57,409 nt of DNA from an uncultured Enterorhabdus sp. (GTDB lineage Bacteria; Actinomycetota; Coriobacteriia; Coriobacteriales; Eggerthellaceae). The stretch is from the NCBI GenBank assembly GCA_947649205.1, contig CANSQM010000017.1, positions 1 to 57,409 of the forward strand. Direction: 5' to 3'. Positions 26,551 to 34,225 of this stretch are shown here, in pieces. Both the position numbers and the translations under genes were made by a program. The notes under the pieces were generated by a model. That model was not told where the DNA came from and made no database searches. It worked only from the letters and a program-made list of their open reading frames with translations. Numbering within the stretch: position 1 is the stretch's first letter; each line of letters begins with the position of its first letter.

Positions 26551-26595
26551 CGAATACCGCGAAGGCGTGCGCGCTTTCAGCAAGGAGTAAGCGAA

Positions 26596-26630
26596 GGGCT
26601 CGGACGCTAGTGGCAGTCCGAGCCCTTTTT
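26596..26630 (+). terminator. Intrinsic terminator after cysS
   Basis: A 10-bp perfect stem (GGGCTCGGAC 26596-26605, GTCCGAGCCC 26616-26625), a 10-nt loop and five T (26626-26630). Confidence 0.92.
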
Positions 26631-26640
26631 CTGCGAAAGG

Positions 26641-26678
26641 CCCCTTCCGCAAACGGGTCAACGGGGTAGAGTGGAAGG
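26641..26678 (+). promoter_or_regulatory. Promoter/operator of the ABC exporter operon, shared with the tetR promoter
   Basis: These 38 bases match the reverse complement of 29109-29146 at 34 of 38 positions. The shared block holds CGGGTCAACG and a -10-like TAGAGT (26667-26672); a weak -35 (CTTCCG) lies 17 nt before it, putting the half-operator inside the spacer. The second copy lies upstream of the tetR gene, so the TetR-family protein probably represses both units. Confidence 0.75.
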
Positions 26679-26709
26679 CGCATCAGGAAACGCCGAGGGA
26701 AGGGGCGCT

Positions 26710-27471
26710 GTGGAACCGATTATCCAACTGGATCGGGCGACCAAGGACTACGGGGGCGGACGCGGGGTGTTCGACCTGTCCTTCGCCGTTGGCCGCGGTG
26801 AGGTCGTAGGTTTCCTCGGCGCGAACGGGGCGGGGAAGTCCGTCACCATGCGCCTGCTCATGGGGTTCGTGCGGCCCGGTGCGGGGCGCGTGGCCATTGC
26901 CGGGCGCGATTGCTTCGCCGAGCGAGCGGCCATTCAGCGCACCGTGGGCTATCTGCCCGGGGAGCTGGCCTGTCCCGCCGATATGACGGGCGCGGCCTTC
27001 CTCGACTTCATGGCCGCCATGCGCGGCGATCGCGACCGACGGCGCCGCGACCGGCTGACAGTCTTCTTCGAGCTGGATCCGACCGTGCGTATCCGCTCCA
27101 TGTCGAAAGGCACGAAGCAGAAGCTCGGCATTGTGGCGGCCTTCATGGGCGCGCCCGAGGTGCTGCTGCTCGATGAGCCCACGAGCGGCCTCGATCTGCT
27201 CATGCAGCGCCGTTTCGTGGAGCTGGTGCGGGCCGAGCGCGAGCGGGGCGCCACGGTGCTTCTGTCGTCCCACGTGCTCGGCGAGGTGGAGGGCACCTGC
27301 GACTGGGCGGTGTTCATTCAGCATGGGCGCCTGTCGTCTGAGGCCCGCGCCGCCGATCTCACCCTGGACGCCACCCTCGAGCACCTCTATGGCACCGATG
27401 CCCTGAACCGTCACTGGGAGGCGGGGGAGGCGGCCGCGCCTGCCGCTCCGTTGGAAGGAGGCCCCCGATGA
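26710..27471 (+). CDS. ABC transporter ATP-binding protein (exporter, CcmA/NatA type)
   Basis: A 253-residue ATPase: Walker A GANGAGKS (about 34-41), a degenerate signature SKGTKQKLG in place of LSGGQ, Walker B LLLDEPTSGLD and a switch histidine (SSHVLGEVE). This is the pattern of antibiotic or polyether-type ABC-2 exporters. The GTG at 26710 has GAGGGAAGGGG upstream and begins just before the ATPase fold; an in-frame GTG at 26671 lies too close to the -10. Its stop overlaps the permease start by 4 nt. Confidence 0.88.
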   Translation: MEPIIQLDRATKDYGGGRGVFDLSFAVGRGEVVGFLGANGAGKSVTMRLLMGFVRPGAGRVAIAGRDCFAERAAIQRTVGYLPGELACPADMTGAAFLDFMAAMRGDRDRRRRDRLTVFFELDPTVRIRSMSKGTKQKLGIVAAFMGAPEVLLLDEPTSGLDLLMQRRFVELVRAERERGATVLLSSHVLGEVEGTCDWAVFIQHGRLSSEARAADLTLDATLEHLYGTDALNRHWEAGEAAAPAAPLEGGPR

Positions 27472-28265
27472 TCGGGCCGCTCTTCGTTCGCAGCCTGCGC
27501 AGCATCGCGCCGGTTCTGCTGGCCCTGGCGGCCATCGCCGTCATGTACGCCGCCTCCATCGTCTATCTGTACGATCCCGCCGTCAGCGAGAGCCTCGTGG
27601 CCATGCAGGAGGCCATGCCCGAGCTGTTCGCCGCCTTCAACATGGCCAACGTCGCGTCCACGCTGCTCGACTTCCTCATCAACTACCTCTACGGGTTCTT
27701 GTTCACGGTGCTGCTCATAGTGCTGGCCGTGTACCTGGCCTGGCGGCTGGTGGCCGGTCCGGTGAAGGACGGCTCCCTGGCGTGGCTGCTGGCCGCGCCG
27801 CGCTCGCGCGGGGCCCTGGCTCTCACGCTGGTGGTGACGGAGGTGGCGGCCGTGGCGTTGGTGGTGGCGCTCTGCTGGCTCGGCGAGGCGGTCTGCGCCG
27901 AGGCGCTGTTTCCCGGCGAGCTCGATCACGCTGGCCTGGCTCGGGCCAACGGAGGTCTGTTCGTGCTCGGCCTGTTCGCGGCGGCGGTCTGCCTTGCCTC
28001 GGCCTGCGCCTTCCAGCGCCCGGGGCTCGGGGTCGCCGTAGGCGCCGGTTTTTGCGTGCTCTGCTTCCTCATGGGGCTGGCGGGCAGTGCGGGGGAGGGC
28101 CTAGCGTGGCTCGCCGACCTGTCGCCCTTCGCCCGGTTCGACGCCTACGGCTTGGCCGCCGGCGACGGGGATGCGGCTGTAGGCGTTACGGGGCTCGCCG
28201 TGGCGGCTCTCGGCCTCAATGGCCTGGCCGTCGCCGTCTTCGCTCGCCGCGACTTCAGCCTTTAG
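27468..28265 (+). CDS. ABC-2-type transporter permease
   Basis: A 265-residue integral membrane protein with about six hydrophobic segments (the first at about 13-35, then near 75-92, 110-140, 160-175, 180-200 and 235-255). There is no sequence motif beyond the ABC-2 permease plan. ATGA overlap with the ATPase gene shows translational coupling; together they make a two-component exporter whose substrate is unknown. Its last 11 nt overlap the end of the convergent tetR gene. Confidence 0.82.
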   Translation: MIGPLFVRSLRSIAPVLLALAAIAVMYAASIVYLYDPAVSESLVAMQEAMPELFAAFNMANVASTLLDFLINYLYGFLFTVLLIVLAVYLAWRLVAGPVKDGSLAWLLAAPRSRGALALTLVVTEVAAVALVVALCWLGEAVCAEALFPGELDHAGLARANGGLFVLGLFAAAVCLASACAFQRPGLGVAVGAGFCVLCFLMGLAGSAGEGLAWLADLSPFARFDAYGLAAGDGDAAVGVTGLAVAALGLNGLAVAVFARRDFSL

Positions 28266-28926
28266 GGCTCGGGCTGCCTTCGAGCCATTCCGGCTTGTAG
28301 GTTCCCTGGCGCAGAACGGCGCACCAGCGCTTGTAGGCGGCCATGAGCGCGTTCAAGTCGATGGGCTCGCGGCTGGAAAGGTGCTGGTGCAGATAGCCGT
28401 CGCCCAGCATGATGAGCATGTCCACCACGTCGCGCGGCCTCACGTCGTCGCGGAAGCGGCTGAAGTCCACGTGCTTGAAGAACTGGTCGAACAAGACATC
28501 GACCTGCCGGCTCGTCCAATGGGCCATGGTGTCGCGAATGTCGCGGTGGTCGGCGTAGAAGGCCCGCAGCGCGAACTCGAAGGCCCAGGGCCACTTCCCC
28601 AAGGTGGCCACCTTCCGCTCGCCGGCGTACAGCATCAGCTCGAAGAAGTCGTCGATGGCGTAGAAATCCTCGTCGACCACCCATCCCACCACGCGCTCCG
28701 TCAGGTAGTTCAGGGTGCGCGCGTACAGTGCTCCCTTATTGCGGAAATAGAAGAACAGCAGGCCCTTCGACATGCCGGCCCGCTGCGCGATGTCGGCGGT
28801 GCGCACGCGCTGGTACTCGTGGCGTCCGAAGCCCTCCACGGCGGCCCGCATGATGGCCTCCTGCCGCTCGGGCGGCAGGCTGTCGAAATCGCCGTGCCGC
28901 TCGGCGCGCTGCTCGGTTCTATCCAT
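28255..28926 (-). CDS. TetR-family transcriptional regulator
   Basis: A 223-residue protein with an N-terminal TetR helix-turn-helix (AIMRAAVEGFGRHEYQRVRTADIAQRAGMSKGLLFFYFRNKGALYA, about 24-69) and a variable helical ligand domain rich in aromatic residues (WPWAFEFALRAFYADHRD). It is convergent with the ABC exporter operon, and an almost identical 38-bp promoter/operator block precedes both units, so it most likely controls the exporter and itself. A leader of about 165-180 nt separates the putative promoter from the start codon. Confidence 0.9.
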   Translation of the reverse strand: MDRTEQRAERHGDFDSLPPERQEAIMRAAVEGFGRHEYQRVRTADIAQRAGMSKGLLFFYFRNKGALYARTLNYLTERVVGWVVDEDFYAIDDFFELMLYAGERKVATLGKWPWAFEFALRAFYADHRDIRDTMAHWTSRQVDVLFDQFFKHVDFSRFRDDVRPRDVVDMLIMLGDGYLHQHLSSREPIDLNALMAAYKRWCAVLRQGTYKPEWLEGSPSPKG

Positions 28927-29088
28927 AATCTCCCTCGCTTCCTCCCGTGCCTCGCGGGGGTTTCATCTTAGGGGTTCGCGGCCCATGCGGCCGCCCGGGT
29001 TGCCGTTGCGCAGCACTCGCGATCGGGGGCGCTCCGAGCGCCTCGGTGCGCCTTCCCGGAACGCTCCGCCCGTGCGGTTCGCGATGGG

Positions 29089-29146
29089 GTTGACCCACGG
29101 GTCAACAACCGTCCATTCTAGCCCGTTGACCCGATTGCGGAAGGGG
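29089..29146 (-). promoter_or_regulatory. tetR promoter with two operator sites
   Basis: 29109-29146 (minus strand) is the second copy of the 38-bp block seen before the exporter, with -10 TAGAAT and half-site CGGGTCAACG. Next to it at 29089-29106 is a complete operator, GTTGACCC-AC-GGGTCAAC, made of two perfect 8-bp arms. The same half-site GGGTCAAC recurs in all three places. Confidence 0.78.
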
Positions 29147-29209
29147 TCGGCGAATTGTGGGTGCCGATTGTGGGGCTGTGGTCCGCGCGGAGCGGCGAGG
29201 CGGTATGAT

Positions 29210-30658
29210 ATGCCCATGAACGAGAGAATACCCATGGAACTGCTCGCGCCGGCGGGAGGAATGGAACAGCTGCGGGCCGCGGTGGCCTTCGGGGCCGATG
29301 CGGTGTACCTGGCGGCCGACCGGTTCGGCATGCGGGCCCGGGCGGCGAACTTCGCCCTGGATGAGATCCCCGCAGCGGTGGCCTATGCCCACGAGCACGG
29401 CGTGAAGGTGCACGTCACCTGCAACATTCTCATGCACCCGGACGATATCGACGGACTGCCGGCGTTCTTTCGCTCCCTGGATGCGGCTGGGGTGGACGCC
29501 TTCATCATCGGCGACCTGGGCGCCTTCGCCGTGGCCGGCGAGGTGGCGCCGCGGGTGGAGCGTCACGTGAGCACCCAGGCCTCGGTGGCCAACGGGGCGG
29601 CGGCCCGGGTGTGGCACAGCCTGGGGGCGCGTCGTGTGGTGTGCGCCCGCGAGATGTCGCTCGCCGACATTGCCCGCCTGCGCCAGGACGCGCCGCCTGA
29701 CCTGGAGATCGAGGTCTTCGCCCACGGCGCCATGTGCATGGCCGTGTCGGGCCGCTGCCTCATCAGCAGCTACCTCACGGGCCGATCCGGCAACAAGGGC
29801 CACTGCACCCAGCCCTGCCGTTGGAGCTACTCGCTGGGCACGGCGGGTGCGGGCGCTCTGGCGGCGGGGGATGCCGGTGCGGGGCCGGTTTCGGAGAACT
29901 CGCAGCCCGCGTCGGAATTCCTCCTGGAAGAGGAGAAGCGCCCCGGCGAGTTCTTCCCCATCGAGCAGGACGGGCGCGGCACCTTCATCATGAACGCGAA
30001 GGATCTGAACATGCTCGCCCACCTGCGGGCCTTGGCCGATGCGGGCGTGGATTCCATCAAGATCGAGGGCCGCAACAAGAAGGCCTTCTACGTGGCCACC
30101 GTGGTGGGGGCCTATCGTCGCGTGCTCGACGGCGAGCCGCCCGAGGCCGTGGCCGGCGAGCTTGCGGCCGTGTCCCACCGCCCCTACGGCACGGGCTTCT
30201 ACTTCGACGAGGCCGAGCAGGCGCCCGCCTACGACGGCTACGAGCAGGAGACCATGCACGTGGCCGACGTGGTGGCCTGCGAGCCGGTTCTGGTTGGGCG
30301 GCAAGGCCGTGGCTCCTGCCGCCCGGCTGAGGAGGGCGTCCATTACCTGTACGTCCTCTGCCGCAATCGGTTCGCGGAACGCGACGGGCTGGAAATCCTC
30401 GCGCCCCACGAGCCGACGCGCACCGTGGTCGTGCGCGACCTCAGCTGGCTTTCCACCTTCGGTCCCGATAACCACGACGAGGACGCCCCCGCCACGGTGG
30501 AAGAGGCCCTCGCCCGCGCCACCGCCGCCGACTGGGAGCCAGCCGCCGCGGCCAACCGCTCCTGCAACCTCTATCGCATTGCGGTGGATGCCCCCGTGGC
30601 CCCCGGCTCTTTCCTGCGCAAGCGCACCTTCCGCCGCTCCGCCCGCCACGGGGCCTAG
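29210..30658 (+). CDS. U32 family protein (peptidase U32 / YegQ-TrhP-like)
   Basis: A 482-residue protein. It opens with the U32 start ELLAPAGGMEQLRAAVAFGADAVYLA and has the family's cysteine signature EVFAHGAMCMAVSGRCLISSYLTGR...GHCTQPCRW (about 165-205), in which four cysteines can hold an Fe-S cluster. Despite the peptidase name, studied bacterial members (TrhP, RlhA, UbiU/V) act in RNA or ubiquinone hydroxylation. An insertion of about 40 residues follows the signature. Both ATG 29210 and ATG 29216 are possible; GAGG spacing favours 29210. Monocistronic. Confidence 0.85.
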   Translation: MPMNERIPMELLAPAGGMEQLRAAVAFGADAVYLAADRFGMRARAANFALDEIPAAVAYAHEHGVKVHVTCNILMHPDDIDGLPAFFRSLDAAGVDAFIIGDLGAFAVAGEVAPRVERHVSTQASVANGAAARVWHSLGARRVVCAREMSLADIARLRQDAPPDLEIEVFAHGAMCMAVSGRCLISSYLTGRSGNKGHCTQPCRWSYSLGTAGAGALAAGDAGAGPVSENSQPASEFLLEEEKRPGEFFPIEQDGRGTFIMNAKDLNMLAHLRALADAGVDSIKIEGRNKKAFYVATVVGAYRRVLDGEPPEAVAGELAAVSHRPYGTGFYFDEAEQAPAYDGYEQETMHVADVVACEPVLVGRQGRGSCRPAEEGVHYLYVLCRNRFAERDGLEILAPHEPTRTVVVRDLSWLSTFGPDNHDEDAPATVEEALARATAADWEPAAAANRSCNLYRIAVDAPVAPGSFLRKRTFRRSARHGA

Positions 30659-30857
30659 GCCCCTCGTTTTGCGCTGTTGCAGCACGGCTGCCCTGCGGGG
30701 ACGCTCGAGGGAAATGCCCTGTGCGTTCGCGCCCTCCCAGAGAGACCTAGCACCGCGCAGGGGCGTCGCAGGGGCACAGAAACTTTCCCGCCCCGCCGGA
30801 AGCGACCGCCCCGCCGTGCTAGGATGCTCCCGAGGACAACGAGAGAGAGGTGCGGCC

Positions 30858-32003
30858 GTGATTACCGTCGGCGACGTCATGAATATGAGGGCCTTCGATC
30901 GCATCTGGCTTGCGGCACCCTGCGAGGGGGCCGCGGTGCGCGAGGTGATGGGCGTGGGCACCCTGGACCACGAGCCTTTCACGGGCAGCTACGATCTTTT
31001 CGAGCGCGGCGAGTTCGTCTTCACCACGCTCGGTTTCGCCGCTGTGCATCCCGACCTGGCCGAAGAGGCGCTGTTGGCGCTCATCGAACGCGATGTGGCC
31101 GCCGTCGCCGTGAAGCCCGTGGCGCTGAGGGCCCTTCCCGAGAAGGTGGCCGCAGCCTCCGTCGAGCGCGGCGTGCCCGTGTTCTTCTACGAGGGTCGCT
31201 ATATGGAGCGCGTCATCGCCGATCTCATGAACGCGCTCGATGACGATGCGGCCGAATGGGAACGCAACCACCTCATCGACCTCATTCTGGCTCCCTCCGA
31301 CGAGCAGGCCGTGCGCTCCACGTTCTTTACCATTGCCGGCGTGACCGGGGCCACCATCCAATGTTTGGCCATCCAGGCCGTTACCGACGACGATGCCTCG
31401 CTGCGGGCCCTGCAGAAGGTGGTGGAGGGGGTGCTGGCCGACTACGGGGAGCGCTGGGGCGATGTGGAGCGCACTTTCGTCTGCCGTTACCGCGCCATGA
31501 TCCTGGGCTTTGTGTCGTTCAAGCGGCCGCCTTTGAAGGCCATCGCCATTTCCGACGCCGACCTGGCGAAGTGCATCGCCACGGCCGGCCCCCTCGTGTG
31601 CGGCATTAGTCAGGAGGTGAGTCTCGGCGAGGGCGATCTGGCCCTGCGCCAGGCCATGGCCGCCCTGGAGACCGCCCACGTCGAGGGCGGCATCGTGCGC
31701 TGGACGACCCTGCGGTTCGATGCCTTCCGCGCCGCCGCCCGCAGCGACCGGCTCTACGCCCGCTCGGCCGATCTCATGCGCTCGCTGCTGTTCGACTACG
31801 ATGCCGAGCATGACAGCGACCTGGGCGCCACCGCCCAGGCTTTTGCCGCGGCCTGCGGCGAGGTGAGCCGCACGGCCGAGGCGCTCTTTCAGCATCCTAA
31901 TACCGTGCGCTATCGCCTGAAGAAGATCAAGGAGGTCCTCGGCATGCAGGCTTCCACCGACCGCGAGCTGGCGGCCCTCCTGCAGCTGGTGTACTTGCCT
32001 TAG
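30858..32003 (+). CDS. PucR-family transcriptional regulator
   Basis: A 381-residue protein. It has an N-terminal PucR-like sensory domain (VITVGDVMNMRAFDRIWLAAP, about 1-120), a central GGDEF-like CdaR segment, and a C-terminal PucR helix-turn-helix (ALFQHPNTVRYRLKKIKEVLG, about 345-365). Relatives control purine, sugar-acid or amino-acid catabolic genes and bind small metabolites. The GTG at 30858 follows GAGAGAGAGG; an ATG at 30879 is the alternative. No catabolic operon sits next to it. A -10-like TGCTAGGAT lies near 30819-30827. Confidence 0.85.
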   Translation: MITVGDVMNMRAFDRIWLAAPCEGAAVREVMGVGTLDHEPFTGSYDLFERGEFVFTTLGFAAVHPDLAEEALLALIERDVAAVAVKPVALRALPEKVAAASVERGVPVFFYEGRYMERVIADLMNALDDDAAEWERNHLIDLILAPSDEQAVRSTFFTIAGVTGATIQCLAIQAVTDDDASLRALQKVVEGVLADYGERWGDVERTFVCRYRAMILGFVSFKRPPLKAIAISDADLAKCIATAGPLVCGISQEVSLGEGDLALRQAMAALETAHVEGGIVRWTTLRFDAFRAAARSDRLYARSADLMRSLLFDYDAEHDSDLGATAQAFAAACGEVSRTAEALFQHPNTVRYRLKKIKEVLGMQASTDRELAALLQLVYLP

Positions 32004-32016
32004 GCTCGTCTCCTAG

Positions 32017-32032
32017 TTGTGCATCTGCACAA
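32017..32032. promoter_or_regulatory. 16-bp palindrome TTGTGCA-TC-TGCACAA (candidate ARG box)
   Basis: A perfect palindrome (extends to 20 bp as AGTTGTGCA-TC-TGCACAACT, 32015-32034), 85 nt before the small gene at 32118. The same motif occurs upstream of argC (33096) and of the argG leader (37807), which suggests an arginine-responsive regulator such as ArgR. Confidence 0.6.
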
Positions 32033-32117
32033 CTTGCGGCGCGATGGTTCATCCGATCAACCAAAGGATGACCTTCGTCATGCCCCTAAACTAGGCGGCG
32101 TCGAAAGGAGAACCACC

Positions 32118-32396
32118 ATGAAACTCTTCAATGATCAGGCCACTTCCGCCATTGCCAACCTTGACGCCGCCGACGCCGCCTACTGCGCCAAGCTGGAGCA
32201 GCGCTTCGCGCATATGGGCATCAGCTCAAAAGTTGCTTCCGATGCCGTCTGCTCGCTGGTGGAGGCCGACGCCGTGCCCCAGGCCGGTTTCTGGGCCGCT
32301 CTGCCCGGTGCCTTCAAGGGCCTCTTCCCCCAGAAGTCCGCAACGACCGTTGCTGCTTCCGATACGTTCGCTCCCGCCCAAGAGGCGCTCGCCTAG
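32118..32396 (+). CDS. Small hypothetical protein behind a candidate ARG box
   Basis: A 92-residue protein I do not recognise, rich in alanine, without a signal peptide or convincing membrane helix. The first half is a charged helix (DAADAAYCAKLEQRFAHMGI), the middle FWAALPGAFKGLFPQK is amphipathic, and two cysteines are present. AAAGGAG sits just before the ATG, which supports real translation. The palindrome shared with the arg operons 85 nt upstream is the only clue to function. Confidence 0.6.
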   Translation: MKLFNDQATSAIANLDAADAAYCAKLEQRFAHMGISSKVASDAVCSLVEADAVPQAGFWAALPGAFKGLFPQKSATTVAASDTFAPAQEALA

Positions 32397-32440
32397 GCGT
32401 GCCGGCCTGGGGCCTCGCTGCGGGAGATTTCCCCGAACGT

Positions 32441-32473
32441 AAAACGACCCCGCCGAGAATCGACGGGGTCGTT
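32441..32473 (-). terminator. Intrinsic terminator of the FKBP gene
   Basis: On the minus strand a 10-bp perfect stem (AACGACCCCG / CGGGGTCGTT, arms at 32464-32473 and 32443-32452) is followed by TTTT. The stem may also serve the convergent gene at 32118-32396, although no T run lies on that side. Confidence 0.82.
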
Positions 32474-32503
32474 GCATGAACGGGGAGTGCGACAGCGCGG
32501 AGG

Positions 32504-32932
32504 CTAGTCCTCCACTTCCACCAGCTCGATGTCGAAGTTGAGGTCCTTGCCCGCCAGCTCATGGTTCATGTCGAAGGTGACGATGCCGTCCTCGATGGAC
32601 TCCACGAACACGGGGAAGGGCTGGCCGCCCGGGCCCATCATGTACACGGTCTGGCCCACCGGCAGCTGGTCAGCGTTGGGGATTTGGTCCACCGGCACCT
32701 TCTGCACCATCTCATCGTTGCGCTCGCCGTAGGCCTCAGCGGCCGGGATGTGCACGGTCTTCTTCTCGCCCACGGTCATATCCTCCACGGCGGCGTCGAA
32801 GCCGGGGATCATCTGGCCGGCCATGCAGGTGAACTCGATGGGCTCGCCGCGGTCCACGGACGAATCGAACTTCGTGCCGTCATCCAGCGTACCGGTGTAG
32901 TGCACCTTGACCTTCTTGCCTTTGTTGCTCAT
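32504..32932 (-). CDS. FKBP-type peptidyl-prolyl isomerase (SlyD-like)
   Basis: A 142-residue protein with the SlyD arrangement: an FKBP half (KVHYTGTLDDGTKFDSS, about 9-25), then GEPIEF...GQMIPGFDAAVEDMTVGEKK, with an inserted-flap region about 70-125 (AEAYGERNDEMVQKVPVDQIP) and FDMNHELAGKDLNFDIELVEV at the end. The His-rich metal-binding tail of E. coli SlyD is missing, so a nickel-storage role is unlikely. It is cytosolic, with no signal peptide. Confidence 0.93.
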   Translation of the reverse strand: MSNKGKKVKVHYTGTLDDGTKFDSSVDRGEPIEFTCMAGQMIPGFDAAVEDMTVGEKKTVHIPAAEAYGERNDEMVQKVPVDQIPNADQLPVGQTVYMMGPGGQPFPVFVESIEDGIVTFDMNHELAGKDLNFDIELVEVED

Positions 32933-33095
32933 ATCGCGAGCTCCTTTCCAAAGAAATGTCCCTCTAGTCTAACGGAAGGAACTCGCGCGGGGCCGACGGG
33001 GGTGCAAGCTGCTCCAAGTTGTCACAAACGGCGCTTTTCTCACGCTTGCGGCTGCAAGAGGGGGTATGATGAAACGGCAACTAAAAGGCTTATCT

Positions 33096-33111
33096 TTGTG
33101 CATGTGCTCAA
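33096..33111. promoter_or_regulatory. Candidate ARG box upstream of argC
   Basis: TTGTGCA-TG-TGCTCAA matches the palindrome TTGTGCA-NN-TGCACAA at 13 of 14 defined positions. It lies 44 nt before the argC start and about 25 nt after a -10-like TATGAT (33065-33070), a position suited to repression. Confidence 0.6.
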
Positions 33112-33154
33112 GAAGATCGGAGCCCATGGGCAGGCATGAGGGAAGGAAGTCTCT

Positions 33155-34213
33155 ATGACCTATAAAGCTGGAGTTGTGGGAGCCGCCGGGTTCGCCGGCA
33201 TTGAATTGGTGCGCCTCCTGGCGCGGCATCCCGAGTTCGAGTTGGTGGCCGCCACCTCCGATGCCCTGGCCGGCACCCCCATCGCCCGGGCCTATCCGGC
33301 CTTCACCGGTGTGACCGACCTGGCCTTTACCACCCACGAGGAAGCCGATCTGGCCGCCTGCGACGTGGCATTCCTCGCGGTGCCCCACAAGGCCGCCATG
33401 GCCGTGGCCGGCGATCTCATCGCCGCCGGGGTCACCGTCATCGATCTGTCGGCCGACTTCCGCCTGAAGAACCCGGCCGTCTACGAGCAGTGGTACGCGC
33501 CCCATACCGCCCCCGATCTCCTGGCCGAGGCCGCCTTCGGCCTGCCCGAGCTCACCGGCGACGAGCTGGCCGCCGCCGCGGCCCGGCGCGCCGCGGGCGA
33601 GGCGGTGCTCGTGGGCTGCGCCGGCTGCTATCCCACGGCCACGTCCCTGGCCGCCGCCCCCGCTATCCGCGCGGGGCTCGTGGATGCCGGGGCTCCCGTG
33701 GTGGCCGATGCCGTCTCCGGCGTGACCGGCGCGGGCAAGAAGGCCACCGAGCGCACCCACTTCTGCTTCGCCAACGAGAATATGGAGGCCTACGGCGTGG
33801 GCACCCACCGCCATACTCCCGAGATCGAGCAGATCTTGGGGCTTGAGGGACGCCTCGTGTTCACCCCGCATCTGGCCCCCCTGAACCGCGGCCTGCTGTC
33901 CACGGTGACGCTGCCGCTGGCCCCGGGCGCCGCTCCCACCACCGAAGAGCTCGTGGCCCTCTACCGCGACTTCTACGCGGCCAGCCCGCTCGTGTCGGTT
34001 ATGGATGCCGGCGTGCAGCCCCGCACCGCCTCGGTGGCCGGCACCTGCCGCGCCCAGGTGGGCGTGGCCGTGCACCCCGCGGGTCTCATCGTGGCTACGG
34101 GCGCCATCGATAACCTGGGCAAGGGTGCCGCCGGCCAGGGCGTGCAGTGCGCCAACATCGTGTTCGGCCTGCCCGAAACTACCGGTTTGGAAGAGATCGC
34201 CAACCCCGTCTAA
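33155..34213 (+). CDS. argC: N-acetyl-gamma-glutamyl-phosphate reductase
   Basis: A 352-residue enzyme of arginine synthesis. The NADP fold GVVGAAGFAGIELVRLL is at the N-terminus, and the catalytic cysteine is in the family motif VGCAGCYPTA (Cys158). The histidine in the RHTPEIEQ region (HRHTPEI) is also visible. It reduces N-acetylglutamyl phosphate to the semialdehyde. First gene of argCJBD; GGAAGGAAG precedes the ATG. A 30-codon frame from 33069 ends in an ATGA overlap with this start. Confidence 0.96.
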   Translation: MTYKAGVVGAAGFAGIELVRLLARHPEFELVAATSDALAGTPIARAYPAFTGVTDLAFTTHEEADLAACDVAFLAVPHKAAMAVAGDLIAAGVTVIDLSADFRLKNPAVYEQWYAPHTAPDLLAEAAFGLPELTGDELAAAAARRAAGEAVLVGCAGCYPTATSLAAAPAIRAGLVDAGAPVVADAVSGVTGAGKKATERTHFCFANENMEAYGVGTHRHTPEIEQILGLEGRLVFTPHLAPLNRGLLSTVTLPLAPGAAPTTEELVALYRDFYAASPLVSVMDAGVQPRTASVAGTCRAQVGVAVHPAGLIVATGAIDNLGKGAAGQGVQCANIVFGLPETTGLEEIANPV

Positions 34214-34225
34214 GGAGCGAATCCC

